Of a DNA stretch of 64,000 nt, positions 42,409-52,120 are shown piece after piece. The first letter of the stretch is position 1; each line of letters opens with the position of its first letter. The notes below the pieces were generated by a model. That model was not told where the DNA came from. It saw only the letters and a list, made by a program, of their open reading frames with translations, and searched no databases. The position numbers and the translations under genes are program-made. The DNA lies in contig NZ_CP062946.1 in the NCBI RefSeq assembly GCF_014898095.1, positions 2,976,001 through 3,040,000 of the forward strand, in the 5' to 3' direction. The DNA comes from Thalassotalea sp. LPB0316 (lineage in GTDB: Bacteria; Pseudomonadota; Gammaproteobacteria; Enterobacterales; Alteromonadaceae).

Positions 42409-45400
42409 TTAGCGAACTTTTATCTTAAAAAATAAACTGTAAAGCACAGGGACAGCGACTAGGGTTAATAAAGTAGCAAACGTCAAACCGCCCATAATCG
42501 TTACCGCCATATCTGCGAAAAACGCGTCGAATAACAAGGGTGCCATGCCTAAAATTGTCGTGATTGCGGCAAGCGATACTGGCCGCAAACGACTAACACT
42601 CGCCTCAACAACTGCCATATTGGGCGGACTACCTTCGGCAATTTGTAAATCAATTTCCTCAATCAAGACAATGGCATTTTTGATCAACATGCCAAACAAA
42701 CTCAAAAAGCCTAATAACGACATAAAACCAAATGGCATATCGGCAAGCAATAAGCCACTAACCACGCCAACAACCGCCATCGGTACGACTAACCAGATAA
42801 TCAAAGGTTGTTTTAACTTGCCAAATAACAATACCGACACTAAAAACATCACTAAAAATCCCGCAGGTAAGCCACTGCCAAGCGCTTTCTGGGCATTTTT
42901 TGATGACTCGTATTCACCGCCCCATTCAATGTTATAACCATCGGGTAATGGAATGGCTTCAATCTTCGTTTTAACACGCAGCAATGCTTTATTAGCGGTT
43001 TCGCCAAAAGCAGGATCGGCAAATACAGTGATGGTTCTGATCCTATCTCGTCGTTGGATGAGCACTTCTTCGCTGACCAGGGTTACCCCTGACGACAGCT
43101 GTTTAAATGGAATATATTGACGCTGTTGCTGACTCCATACCTGATTATTTTCAATAGCACCAATAACAGAATCTTGCGACGCTGACATTTTAGCGACGAT
43201 TGGATACGCATAATCGCCATCTTGTAACACGCCCAAACGTACGCCCGTCGAAGCGTATTGTACAGCGCGCGTAAAATCGGTCCGAGAAACACCAGCAATG
43301 CCCGCATTGTATTCATCAAAATGAGTATTTAGGGCTAAACCTTTTTGTCGCCAGTTTTGCCGAATATCGCGTATCTCGCCATCTGCGCGCATGATGGTCA
43401 TCGCTTGGTTGGCTAAATCACGTAACACATCGTTATCTGGACCAGAAAAACGCACAGCGAGCTTTGCACCACCGCCTGGGCCAAATTGCAAACGCTCTAA
43501 ATAAAAGTCAGCATCTAAGTTAGCTGCTTTCGCCTTTGCTAAGATATCACTGGCATATTGATCAATATCATCAGTATTAGCCATGCGTACTAATAATAAG
43601 CCATAGCTTTCGTTCGGCGCTTGAGGGCTGTAAGTCAGCGTATAGCGGTCAGCGCCGCGACCAATAAAGCTGGTAATTGCGGTGACTTTATCATGGCGCA
43701 ATAGCGCCTTTTCTACGGTTAATATCGCATCATGAGTTTGACGAATATCGTTATCTTGGCTACCCCAATAATGGATAAAAAACAGCGGTGTATTCGACGC
43801 GGGGAAAAAGCCTTGTTTCACTTTTGAAAACCCCGCATAAGCACTAATCGTTATAACAACCAGCAAACCAACAGTTAACCAACGATGGCGTAGCGAAATA
43901 TTCAATAACCCCAAATACCCTTTTAAAAAGCCACTAATTTTTTGTTGCGTGTCTGCTTGCTTTTCGACGCGATAAAAATACGAGCCAAAAAGTGGTGTAA
44001 CACTAACCGCTAATACCCAGCTCAACATTAATGAAATTAGCACAACCGCAAACAGTGAAAATAAAAACTCGCCGGTTGAATCGTTCGATAAACCAATCCC
44101 GGAAAACGCAGCAATACCGATAACTGTTGCGCCAAGTAAAGGCCATTGCGTGCGTTTAACGATGAAGCTAGCGGCATCGATGGCAGATTTCCCTTGTTTC
44201 ATTCTCAGCATCATACCTTCGGCAACGACAATGGCATTATCAACCAACATCCCCATGGCGATAACCATAGCGCCCAGAGAAATTCGCTGTAATTGCAAAT
44301 TGAGTAACCACATGATCAGTACAGTGCCCATCACAGTGATCAGCAACACTGAGCCGACAACGACACCAGAACGCCACCCCATAAATAAGCATAGCGTTAC
44401 CGTTACTACGACGACTGACATGATCAAGTTTTCGATAAACCCCTCAACGGCTTGATCAACGATTTTCGCTTGGTTATAAATCGGCGTTAGCTCAATACCG
44501 GCTGGCAATTTCGCCAGTACCTGGGCTATTTTTTCATCAACTTGCTCTCCAACACTGACAATGTTGACATCACTAATCGCAGACACCGATAAGGTAACGG
44601 CTTCTTGGCCATTGTGATTAACTAAGAAGTTTTGCACCTCGCTTTCTTCAAGTCTTAACTCAGCAATATCACGAATTTTAATTGATGAGCTTGAGCCCGG
44701 TAAAACGAGCGTTAAATTACTCAAGCTGTCGATACGAGACTCGGCATCTTCGACTAACAGACGAAGTTTTTTACCGTCAACTTCTACCCGACCACTGTCA
44801 AACGGTTGCAGGTTGTCATTAAATAAGGCAATAACATCGGGAAATGAAAGGCCTAAGCCAGCGATGCGATATGGATCCATATAGGCAACAATTTGTTGAG
44901 ATCTCAAACCGTTGACATCGACTTTTGCTACGCCTTGCGCGGTTAACAATTCTCGACGAATAATGCGAGAAAACTCGCGAATTTCATCAAGACTAAAATC
45001 TGGTGCTGTTAGTGCATAATACAAACCAAAGACATCACCAAAATCATCGAGGATTTGTGGTTCAGAAGCACCAAGAGGCAGTTGAGCCCGGGCATCGCGT
45101 AGCCGCTTTCTCAACTCATCCCATATCTGTGGCAAGGTTGATGACTTATAGCTGTCTTTGATTTCCACCGTTACTTCTGACATACCTGGCTTAGAAATCG
45201 ATGTGACTCGCTTTAGCTGTGGCATTTGCTGAATGGCTACCTCGATCCGCTCGGTGATCTCCAGCTCAACTTGTTCAGCGCTCGCACCAGGGAAATAGGT
45301 CATTACTCGAGCCTGTTTAATGGTAAAAGCAGGATCTTCTAATCGGCCAATATTCGATAGGCCAACCACACCACCGATCACACAAATTAGCACTAATAGC

Positions 45401-45444
45401 CAAATATTAACCGGATTTTTTATCGAATAACGTGCTATATCCAT
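42409..45444 (-). CDS. efflux RND transporter permease subunit
   Basis: A 1011-aa inner-membrane RND pump with the usual 12 helices and two large periplasmic loops. Visible features include IRRELLTAQGVAKVDVNG, GMLVDNAIVVAEGMMLRMKQGKSAIDAA (with the proton-relay aspartate in TM4) and a C-terminal LFGMLIKNAIVLIEEIDLQIAEG. It overlaps the adaptor gene by one base, so the pair is coupled. It belongs to the HAE1-like or heavy-metal-independent group of multidrug pumps. The outer-membrane TolC partner is not present. Confidence 0.93.
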   Translation of the reverse strand: MDIARYSIKNPVNIWLLVLICVIGGVVGLSNIGRLEDPAFTIKQARVMTYFPGASAEQVELEITERIEVAIQQMPQLKRVTSISKPGMSEVTVEIKDSYKSSTLPQIWDELRKRLRDARAQLPLGASEPQILDDFGDVFGLYYALTAPDFSLDEIREFSRIIRRELLTAQGVAKVDVNGLRSQQIVAYMDPYRIAGLGLSFPDVIALFNDNLQPFDSGRVEVDGKKLRLLVEDAESRIDSLSNLTLVLPGSSSSIKIRDIAELRLEESEVQNFLVNHNGQEAVTLSVSAISDVNIVSVGEQVDEKIAQVLAKLPAGIELTPIYNQAKIVDQAVEGFIENLIMSVVVVTVTLCLFMGWRSGVVVGSVLLITVMGTVLIMWLLNLQLQRISLGAMVIAMGMLVDNAIVVAEGMMLRMKQGKSAIDAASFIVKRTQWPLLGATVIGIAAFSGIGLSNDSTGEFLFSLFAVVLISLMLSWVLAVSVTPLFGSYFYRVEKQADTQQKISGFLKGYLGLLNISLRHRWLTVGLLVVITISAYAGFSKVKQGFFPASNTPLFFIHYWGSQDNDIRQTHDAILTVEKALLRHDKVTAITSFIGRGADRYTLTYSPQAPNESYGLLLVRMANTDDIDQYASDILAKAKAANLDADFYLERLQFGPGGGAKLAVRFSGPDNDVLRDLANQAMTIMRADGEIRDIRQNWRQKGLALNTHFDEYNAGIAGVSRTDFTRAVQYASTGVRLGVLQDGDYAYPIVAKMSASQDSVIGAIENNQVWSQQQRQYIPFKQLSSGVTLVSEEVLIQRRDRIRTITVFADPAFGETANKALLRVKTKIEAIPLPDGYNIEWGGEYESSKNAQKALGSGLPAGFLVMFLVSVLLFGKLKQPLIIWLVVPMAVVGVVSGLLLADMPFGFMSLLGFLSLFGMLIKNAIVLIEEIDLQIAEGSPPNMAVVEASVSRLRPVSLAAITTILGMAPLLFDAFFADMAVTIMGGLTFATLLTLVAVPVLYSLFFKIKVR

Positions 45445-46496
45445 TAATCATGCTCCGCACGGTATGGCTTTACTAATAGCCCTTGGTACATTTTACTCGC
45501 ACCTGCCGTGACAATCATATCAGCTGTTGAAAGTGAAGCATCAATCGCGACAAAATCGTCAGCAAACTTAACAACCTTGACAGATGTTTTATCAACACGT
45601 TGAGTTTCTACGTTGTATTTCCAAACGAAAAAACCTTGTTCATCATCACCTAAAACGGCAGAAAGAGGCACTACATGAACCTGCTGTTCACTGCGCTCTT
45701 CGATAGTAATATCTAATACCGCTCTCGCGCCTGGCACTAAACTGACGCCTTCTATTGGTTCCATTGCAAAAACGGCTTTGTAGGTTTGAGTGATCGGATC
45801 GGGCGTTGTTGAATGCTCTAAGTAAGTCACAGGAAACGATTGAGCTAAACTACCAATAGTTGCTGTAGCCGCTTTAATTTTTTTACCGGTATTAGAGGTA
45901 ATTACCCTTTCAGGCACATTGATTTTAAAGTAAATCTTTGACATATCTTGCATTCTAGCAATCGGCTGACCTGCGCGAACAAAGCTATTATTATCAACTA
46001 AGCGTTCTGAAATTTGAGCGCTAAAGGGCGCTAAAAGTTGGGTATAACTCAGTTCCTGTTGACTATCACTGAGTTCAAGTTCTGCTAACTCAAAGGCGGT
46101 TTGGGCATTATCAAAGTCCCTTTGCGACGCAAGGCCTTTTTCAATCATTTGCTTGATGCGATTTAGCTCGCGTTCAGCTTGCAGTTTTCGCGATGTCTTC
46201 TCTTTAACCTGATGAATAAATGGCGTTTGATCAATAGTTGCTAATAAATGACCTTGTTCTACTTGCGTGCCAGTAACAATATCTTGCTGAACCAATCGAC
46301 CAGACACTTCAAAGCTCACATCAATCGTTCTTACTGCATCAACTTCCGCAGGGAAGGTATAGGTTGCATTTTCGTTGATCAATTGCACCTTACCTAATTT
46401 AACCATTACAGGGGTTTCTTTTTTTACCTGATTAGGTTGCACATCTGAACAAGCAACAACAGCCAAACAAACTAAGACCACGAATATATTTTTCAT
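45444..46496 (-). CDS. RND efflux periplasmic adaptor subunit (lipoprotein)
   Basis: A 350-aa membrane fusion protein with lipobox LAVVACSDVQ (acylated Cys about 17), a biotinyl-lipoyl-like domain split by a coiled-coil hairpin (QAERELNRIKQMIEKGLASQRDFDN) and beta-barrel region. It joins the inner-membrane pump to TolC. I start at the ATG at 46496 (MKNIFVVLVCL), after a TTG. It precedes the RND gene and is divergent from a TetR gene across about 136 bp. Confidence 0.92.
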   Translation of the reverse strand: MKNIFVVLVCLAVVACSDVQPNQVKKETPVMVKLGKVQLINENATYTFPAEVDAVRTIDVSFEVSGRLVQQDIVTGTQVEQGHLLATIDQTPFIHQVKEKTSRKLQAERELNRIKQMIEKGLASQRDFDNAQTAFELAELELSDSQQELSYTQLLAPFSAQISERLVDNNSFVRAGQPIARMQDMSKIYFKINVPERVITSNTGKKIKAATATIGSLAQSFPVTYLEHSTTPDPITQTYKAVFAMEPIEGVSLVPGARAVLDITIEERSEQQVHVVPLSAVLGDDEQGFFVWKYNVETQRVDKTSVKVVKFADDFVAIDASLSTADMIVTAGASKMYQGLLVKPYRAEHD

Positions 46497-46512
46497 CAAA
46501 CTATTCTCTTAC

Positions 46513-46550
46513 GTGTTAATCAACACAAACATTTAAGCAAAGGTTAACAC
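46513..46550. promoter_or_regulatory. Candidate TetR operator between the efflux operon and its regulator
   Basis: GTGTTAATCAACAC (46513-46526) is a dyad with 5-bp arms, and a related half-site GGTTAACAC follows at 46542-46550. The position between the efflux operon and the divergent TetR gene suits a repressor site; the protein is inferred from position. Confidence 0.4.
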
Positions 46551-46632
46551 ATTATCAATTTTTGTAAACTTTGTAATTCTCAACAAAAGCGATTACAATC
46601 GAGCTATTGCTTTTATTTGCCAAGAATTTCTT

Positions 46633-47199
46633 ATGCTTACCAGTACCATTAAAATTCTTAACGCCGCCAAACACTGTTTTTATCAGCACGGTTATAGTGC
46701 GACAACCATTTCGATGATCAGTAAATACGCTGATATCTCGCGCGTTACCATCCATAAACAGTTTTGCTCAAAAGAGCAGATTTTTCGACAAGTATTAAAC
46801 CAATATACCGCTGACATGCTTGAGCAATCGGCAATTATGCTCAAAGAAAAGCACGGCTGTTGGCAAAAAATAGAAGCGCTTTTAACCAAATGGGGCGATG
46901 AAATTTTTAAAGAGATCGGTGATGAGATCATACGCAATGACCTCATTTACTCAGCGAAAAAATACTGTAAAAATGAGCTACTCGAGATGAGAGAAGCCAA
47001 ATGCAGTATTATCGAACAACTACTGAACCAAGGCATAAAAGACGGTAGCGTCTGTTTAGAAAAATTAGCGATGCAGGCCAGTGAAGTTGCCTATTTAATT
47101 GAAATAACTTTTAGTGGCTTAGTCAATACGGGGCGAGAAGATAATCGACAGGATCAAATTAGCGCGCTATTGAAGGTTTATCGAACAGCAACGCTTTAA
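46633..47199 (+). CDS. TetR/AcrR family transcriptional regulator
   Basis: A 188-aa protein with an N-terminal TetR helix-turn-helix (AAKHCFYQHGYSATTISMISKYADISRVTIHKQF in substance) and a helical ligand-binding domain. It is divergent from the RND efflux operon, the usual arrangement for a repressor of a pump gene pair. The ligand is unknown. Confidence 0.92.
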   Translation: MLTSTIKILNAAKHCFYQHGYSATTISMISKYADISRVTIHKQFCSKEQIFRQVLNQYTADMLEQSAIMLKEKHGCWQKIEALLTKWGDEIFKEIGDEIIRNDLIYSAKKYCKNELLEMREAKCSIIEQLLNQGIKDGSVCLEKLAMQASEVAYLIEITFSGLVNTGREDNRQDQISALLKVYRTATL

Positions 47200-47453
47200 T
47201 CTTGCTTGGTATTTTTCTTGGCCGCACTACGTTTATCGTTTTCGCGTTTTACCAATAAAAACGTCAAGTACATTTTGGTTGGCAACGACAAAATCAAACC
47301 GATAGCCACACAGGCGGCGCTAATAATCATGCCGTTAACGCCCATAGTCTGCGGTAGATTGGCATAACTAATTAAGTAATGGCCTAACAGCAAGAGGCAC
47401 AAGCCAATTACAATGACAATTTTTAATAACTTGATCAAACCATCTTCAGACAT
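47196..47453 (-). CDS. hypothetical small membrane protein
   Basis: An 85-aa protein with two hydrophobic helices (LLKIVIVIGLCLLLLGHYLI and MIISAACVAIGLILSL) and a basic C-terminus. Its stop overlaps the end of the tetR gene by 4 bp in the opposite direction. No family is recognised with certainty. Confidence 0.65.
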   Translation of the reverse strand: MSEDGLIKLLKIVIVIGLCLLLLGHYLISYANLPQTMGVNGMIISAACVAIGLILSLPTKMYLTFLLVKRENDKRSAAKKNTKQD

Positions 47454-47536
47454 CGTATTGGTACCATCTAAACTAAATAGCTAATATTGAGCAGTGAATG
47501 CTTTTTAATATATTACAATAACTTACGGAAATTAAC

Positions 47537-48703
47537 ATGTTTAACTTTACCTATAGCAACCCTACAAGAATTCACTTTGGCGAACAGCAAATTGCTAAGA
47601 TTGCTAAAGAAATTCCTCAATCTGCCCGTGTTTTAGTGACCTATGGTGGTGGCAGTATAAAAAGCAATGGTATTTATCAGCAAGTTGAGCAAGCGCTTAG
47701 TAACCACACCTGGTTTGAATTTTCGGGTATTGAGCCAAATCCAAGCTTAGAAACCTTAGCTCACGCCATTGAATTGGTAAATAAAGAAGGTATTGATTAT
47801 ATCCTTGCCGTTGGTGGCGGCTCAGTTATTGATGGTAGTAAATTTATTGCCGCAGGCGCACATTTTGATGGTGAACCTTGGGATATCCTTGCCAAACAAG
47901 CCAAGGTGACAAGCGCAATTGACCTCGGCGTGGTGCTAACATTGCCAGCAACTGGCTCGGAGTCAAACAGCTTTGCCGTGGTATCAAAGAAAGCGACCAA
48001 TGAAAAGCTCGCCTTTGGCAGCGAACACGTTCACCCCAAATTTGCCGTTTTAGATCCTAGCGTGATCAATTCTTTACCGCAAAAACAAGTAACCAATGGT
48101 ATTGTCGATGCGTTTGTCCATGTCATGGAGCAATACTTAACCTACCCTGTTGATGCCAAAATTCAAGACAGATTTGCTGAGGGCATTTTACTCACCCTCA
48201 TGGCTGACGGTATAAAATTAATCAATGATAGAAGCGATGAGAAAGCACGCGCTAATGTTATGTGGAGCGCTACCCAAGCACTCAATGGCTTAATTGGTGC
48301 AGGCGTACCACAAGACTGGGCAACACACGGTATTGGCCACCAAATCACCGCGCTGTACGGTTTAGATCATGCGCAAACATTGGCGATTGTACTCCCGCGC
48401 ATGATGTCGGTAATGCGAGCAGAAAAGCAAGCAAAGTTACTACAGTACGGCGAGCGTGTATTAGCGATTACAGCGGAGCAATTTAACGGCGATATCGATA
48501 AAACCATTGATGCAATTATCGATAAAACGGAGCAGTTCTTTGCCAGTGTCGAGATGAAAACCCGTTTTAGCCAATACCAGTTAGGTGAAGACGTTATTGA
48601 GCCAATCATTGCGCAATTAACACAGCTAAAAATGACCAAAATGGGCGAAAACCAAACGGTAACCTTAGATAAAGTTAAAGCTATTTTAACCGCTAGCTTG
48701 TAA
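47537..48703 (+). CDS. yqhD: NADPH-dependent alcohol/aldehyde reductase YqhD family
   Basis: A 388-aa iron-containing (group III) alcohol dehydrogenase closely like E. coli YqhD, which reduces short-chain aldehydes with NADPH and protects against lipid-peroxidation aldehydes. Motifs: VTYGGGSIKSNG, ILAVGGGSVIDGSKFI, LTLPATGSESN, the metal ligands in NGIVDAFVHVMEQY and GIGHQITALYGLDHAQT. Transcribed alone; a terminator follows. Confidence 0.92.
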   Translation: MFNFTYSNPTRIHFGEQQIAKIAKEIPQSARVLVTYGGGSIKSNGIYQQVEQALSNHTWFEFSGIEPNPSLETLAHAIELVNKEGIDYILAVGGGSVIDGSKFIAAGAHFDGEPWDILAKQAKVTSAIDLGVVLTLPATGSESNSFAVVSKKATNEKLAFGSEHVHPKFAVLDPSVINSLPQKQVTNGIVDAFVHVMEQYLTYPVDAKIQDRFAEGILLTLMADGIKLINDRSDEKARANVMWSATQALNGLIGAGVPQDWATHGIGHQITALYGLDHAQTLAIVLPRMMSVMRAEKQAKLLQYGERVLAITAEQFNGDIDKTIDAIIDKTEQFFASVEMKTRFSQYQLGEDVIEPIIAQLTQLKMTKMGENQTVTLDKVKAILTASL

Positions 48704-48718
48704 TAGCTAATGCTCAAA

Positions 48719-48742
48719 GCCAGCACGACATACTGTGCTGGC
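48719..48742. terminator. Terminator between yqhD and argO
   Basis: GCCAGCAC (48719-48726) and GTGCTGGC (48735-48742) form a perfect 8-bp stem around an 8-nt loop, followed by TGTTTG. It lies between convergent yqhD and argO. Confidence 0.65.
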
Positions 48743-48775
48743 TGTTTGCGTTTAACTCACAGAAGTCTTCATTCA

Positions 48776-49387
48776 CTATAGTAGCGTTGTCAACAAACTT
48801 GCTGCGATAGCCCACATGATCAATGCGACCAACAAGTTAATCCCTCTTTGAACCTTGGGCGTTGATAACCAAGGTGACATTTTTGCTGCGCCAAGCGATA
48901 ACATATAAAACCATGTTAAACTCGCCAGTAAGGTACCAAAGAGAAAGAACACCCGCTCGGCTTCATCAAATTGATTGCTAATACTGCCAATTAACACCAC
49001 GGTATCTAGATAAACATGCGGGTTAAGCAAGGTTACCGCTAAGGTTGTAAAGATCACGGTTTTCTTAGTTACTGGCGACATTTGTTCAGCCATTTGTTCA
49101 TTGCTAGCTAAATAAAAGCTTTTAAAAAACAACGCGCCGTAAACGGTTAAAAACACGATACCTAAAATGGTGACCACAAGCGCGATAACCGGGTGTGAAC
49201 TCAATAGTGCACCACCACCAAAGACACCAAGCGACATCAAGATAAAGTCACAAATAATACAAATCGTCGCTGCTAATATATGATAGTTTCGCTTGATCCC
49301 CTGACTAAGCACATACGCGTTTTGCGCGCCAATCGGCATAATTAAACCGGCGCCAATGACAAAACCTTTCGCCAACGTTAAAAACAT
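48776..49387 (-). CDS. argO: LysE/ArgO family amino acid exporter
   Basis: A 203-aa inner-membrane protein with about six helices and the LysE signature GAGLIMPIGAQNAYVLSQGIKR near the N-terminus. ArgO exports arginine (and canavanine) under ArgP control; the divergent argP homologue next door supports the name. I start at the ATG at 49387, which has GGGG at good spacing; an ATG two codons upstream is too close to it. Confidence 0.9.
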   Translation of the reverse strand: MFLTLAKGFVIGAGLIMPIGAQNAYVLSQGIKRNYHILAATICIICDFILMSLGVFGGGALLSSHPVIALVVTILGIVFLTVYGALFFKSFYLASNEQMAEQMSPVTKKTVIFTTLAVTLLNPHVYLDTVVLIGSISNQFDEAERVFFLFGTLLASLTWFYMLSLGAAKMSPWLSTPKVQRGINLLVALIMWAIAASLLTTLL

Positions 49388-49513
49388 CACCATTCCCCTT
49401 AAAAAATATGGTGTCAGCTTAGCTAGCCAATCAAAACAAGTAAAATTAATAAATTTAATATATTATTAGCTTTACTAATCCAATAAGTTACAAATTACAT
49501 AGTGGTTCGATAG

Positions 49514-50416
49514 ATGAAAGTAGAGAAACTAGATTATAAGTTGGTCATGGCACTTGATAGCGTGATCGCCGAGCAAAGCTTTGAAGGTGCGGCGAAAAAG
49601 CTTCACATTACCCAATCGGCAGTTTCTCAACGCATTAAACAACTCGAGCAATGGTTGGCTCAGCCAGTACTGATCAGAAGTACACCAATAGAAGCAACGG
49701 CTATTGGCCAAAAGCTATTAAGTCATTATCAAAAAATTAAACAACTCGAAAGCTCACTGCTCGATGAATTGCGACCCGAGCTCACCAACACCACCCAACA
49801 AATCGCGATCGCGTTAAATGCTGATACGCTGGCAACATGGTTTATTCCGGCAATGACACCAGTATTAAAAACTCAAAAAATAGCATTGGATCTTAAAGTC
49901 GCCAATGAAGCTGTTAGCCATGAATTACTGAAAAAAGGCGAGGTATTTGGTGCGATTAGCAGCCAATCAACAAGCTTTTCGGGCGGTAAAGCTGTGCACC
50001 TCGGTATGCTTGAATACGTATTATGCGCAAGCCCTGAGTTTATTTCGCAGTATTTTTCCTCGGGTGTTAATGCTACCTCGTTACAGTTTGCTCCGGCGAT
50101 CAGCTTTGATAGCCAAGATACAATGCACACAAGCTTCATTAAACAACATTTTGATCTTAACGCCAATGACTACCCGCGCCACCAAGTAAGAAGCTCAGAA
50201 GCCTTTGTTAATATGAGCTTAGCTGGTGTCGCTTATTCACTGTTACCCACCACCCAAGCCCAAGCGTTTTTAGATAACGGTGAGCTCATCGATATTGCCC
50301 CGTCATTGCGCATCCAGCAGCAACTCTATTGGCACAGCTGGCATTTAGAGCGCGGTATTTATCGAGAAGTATCACAGGCGATAGTAAAATTCGCCCAAGA
50401 GTTGTTGGCAAAATAA
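49514..50416 (+). CDS. argP: LysR family regulator ArgP
   Basis: A 300-aa LysR-type protein: helix-turn-helix SFEGAAKKLHITQSAVSQRIKQLEQ and effector domain thereafter. The IciA/ArgP-type start (LDYKLVMALDSVIAEQSFEGAA) and the divergent argO exporter identify it. ArgP activates argO with arginine and is blocked by lysine in E. coli. Confidence 0.9.
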   Translation: MKVEKLDYKLVMALDSVIAEQSFEGAAKKLHITQSAVSQRIKQLEQWLAQPVLIRSTPIEATAIGQKLLSHYQKIKQLESSLLDELRPELTNTTQQIAIALNADTLATWFIPAMTPVLKTQKIALDLKVANEAVSHELLKKGEVFGAISSQSTSFSGGKAVHLGMLEYVLCASPEFISQYFSSGVNATSLQFAPAISFDSQDTMHTSFIKQHFDLNANDYPRHQVRSSEAFVNMSLAGVAYSLLPTTQAQAFLDNGELIDIAPSLRIQQQLYWHSWHLERGIYREVSQAIVKFAQELLAK

Positions 50417-50533
50417 ACACTTTGGCGACCAAATGAGCAGTCATCAAATTTTGTTCGATTTCTCCTTGAACAACAGCATCAATTGAGTATGATGCGCGGC
50501 TATTTTAGTCAACTGTGATGCCTTCTAGAATTA

Positions 50534-51709
50534 ATGAAAAAGCTACTTACCGCCCCCGTACAAATGAACCTTAGCGAGAGCCAAAACCAATATTACCAAC
50601 AGATATTGCAGCATATTGCCCAGCTCAGTTTAAACTTTATGGCGGTTAAGGTGCACACCTATCCTGAGAAGTTTCTCGACTGGTGCATTGAATTACATCG
50701 CATTTGCCAACAAGACTTAAATCTCGCCTTACTCGACGATCATCAATTCAAACCGCTGAAAAAAATTGAAGACACGCTAGTGCAAGCCATTAGCGTTGAC
50801 CAAATAAAATTATCTCGGGTAATGCCATGGCCAGTATTTGCCGCGTTTATTGATCAAAATAGTCAGCGCCATGGCTTAGCTGAGCGCATTGCGTTACTTG
50901 ACTATTTACAAACGAAAAAAGATATCGCTTTTGATCAGCTCATTGAAGAAGACAAACTCGCCCTTATTGGTAAACACAGTGCTAAACACGATCCGAGTAT
51001 TTACCCATTTGATGTTGAATGGTTTGCCAGCACAAAAGCAGCAAAACCATTTATTAGCCTAGTGAACACTCAGCCCCAAGCTATCGCGCAATTATTAGCG
51101 ACAATTCCTGCTACCGGTGAAGTGAGTGAACAAGCCTATTTCGATTTTGTTGAACAGTATATCGCGTTATTTACGAAGTACTTGCCGAATGAAAAAATCG
51201 CATTTATGCCTGCAACGCGTTTATTAGCCATGCTGCGCCCAGATCAGTTCGTCGCGCTAACGAATGCCAAAGTAGACATGATATGCCAAGGTTTAGGGGT
51301 CTCGAAAATTCGCAGCCAAGCGCCCCTTGCCTTTATCGATTACTGGCATGAAATTATAAGCACCATTCGCACATCACCTTGGTATAACCAAGCATTGCCA
51401 GAAGCGAGTAACGAGCAAGCAATTTGGCCTTATCGCGTTGCTTTACTCGATATGTTTTTATTTGTAGAAGAAGATCACGCGAGTAAATCAAACTATTTGA
51501 AACTACGCGATAAACCAGCAAAAACTAGCAACAAAACAACTGCCGTTAAGCGCACTAAAGCCTCTGCTGAGCAGTTAGTTGACCACGCCTTACAAGACGA
51601 GAGTACGCCTGAATTTATCAAAGGAATGCGTGATTCAATAATCAAAAGTGTTCAGGCGGGTAAATCCGTTGACGACTCAATCAACCTGATGAAAGCAATA
51701 TTTAGCTAA
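50534..51709 (+). CDS. conserved hypothetical protein
   Basis: A 391-aa soluble, mainly helical protein without signal or membrane segment. The middle has SIYPFDVEWFASTKAAKPFISLVN and FMPATRLLAMLRPDQFVALTNAKVD; the last 60 residues after a Lys/Thr-rich linker (about 320-340) form a separate short helical tail (EFIKGMRDSIIKSVQAGKS). I do not recognise the family. It is monocistronic; a 9-bp hairpin lies 37 bp after the stop. Confidence 0.75.
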   Translation: MKKLLTAPVQMNLSESQNQYYQQILQHIAQLSLNFMAVKVHTYPEKFLDWCIELHRICQQDLNLALLDDHQFKPLKKIEDTLVQAISVDQIKLSRVMPWPVFAAFIDQNSQRHGLAERIALLDYLQTKKDIAFDQLIEEDKLALIGKHSAKHDPSIYPFDVEWFASTKAAKPFISLVNTQPQAIAQLLATIPATGEVSEQAYFDFVEQYIALFTKYLPNEKIAFMPATRLLAMLRPDQFVALTNAKVDMICQGLGVSKIRSQAPLAFIDYWHEIISTIRTSPWYNQALPEASNEQAIWPYRVALLDMFLFVEEDHASKSNYLKLRDKPAKTSNKTTAVKRTKASAEQLVDHALQDESTPEFIKGMRDSIIKSVQAGKSVDDSINLMKAIFS

Positions 51710-52120
51710 ACTTTAAGCTTGGCGCTAATTTTCTATGCTTGAACTGCCAGATTGGTTAACTAGCACTCAATCTGGCTGTCCTATAGGTGCCAAAAGCGGA
51801 AGTAAGTTTTCTTTATAAGGTTGTTGCTATGAGGCAATTAACTCAATTTTTCACTATAGCAAAACGTCATTCCCGCGAATGCTTACATGGATGTAAGTAA
51901 GTAGAATAATGCAGGAGCAATTATCGAGGCGGGAACCTCATAAATTCAAAGCGAGCTTTTAATAATTAATGAAAAAACGCACTGCAAAATGGCAGCAGAA
52001 CACGTGTAACAACGTCAGGGGATGACGGCTCTCCGCAGTAGGGTTTGGTAGAGTCGAACAGAGAATAGCCAAAACCTTTAAACCAAACCTGTTAGTTTAT
52101 AAATCTACGATTACCGTTAC
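51710..52120. other. 411-bp intergenic stretch with a hairpin and REP-like remnants
   Basis: GCCAGATTG (51746-51754) pairs with CAATCTGGC (51768-51776), a possible terminator with no T run. Further on lies a REP-like remnant (separate entry) and an inverted pair GGTTTGGT (52042-52049) / ACCAAACC (52082-52089). No reading frame with coding character is seen. Confidence 0.6.
51865..51939. repeat. REP-like element with split GGCGGGAA palindrome
   Basis: CGTCATTCCCGCGAATGC at the left and GAGGCGGGAACCTC at the right carry complementary ATTCCCGC and GCGGGAA ends, the shape of REP/BIME units (CGTCATTCCCGC...) known in marine gammaproteobacteria. About 40 bp separate them. Confidence 0.45.
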
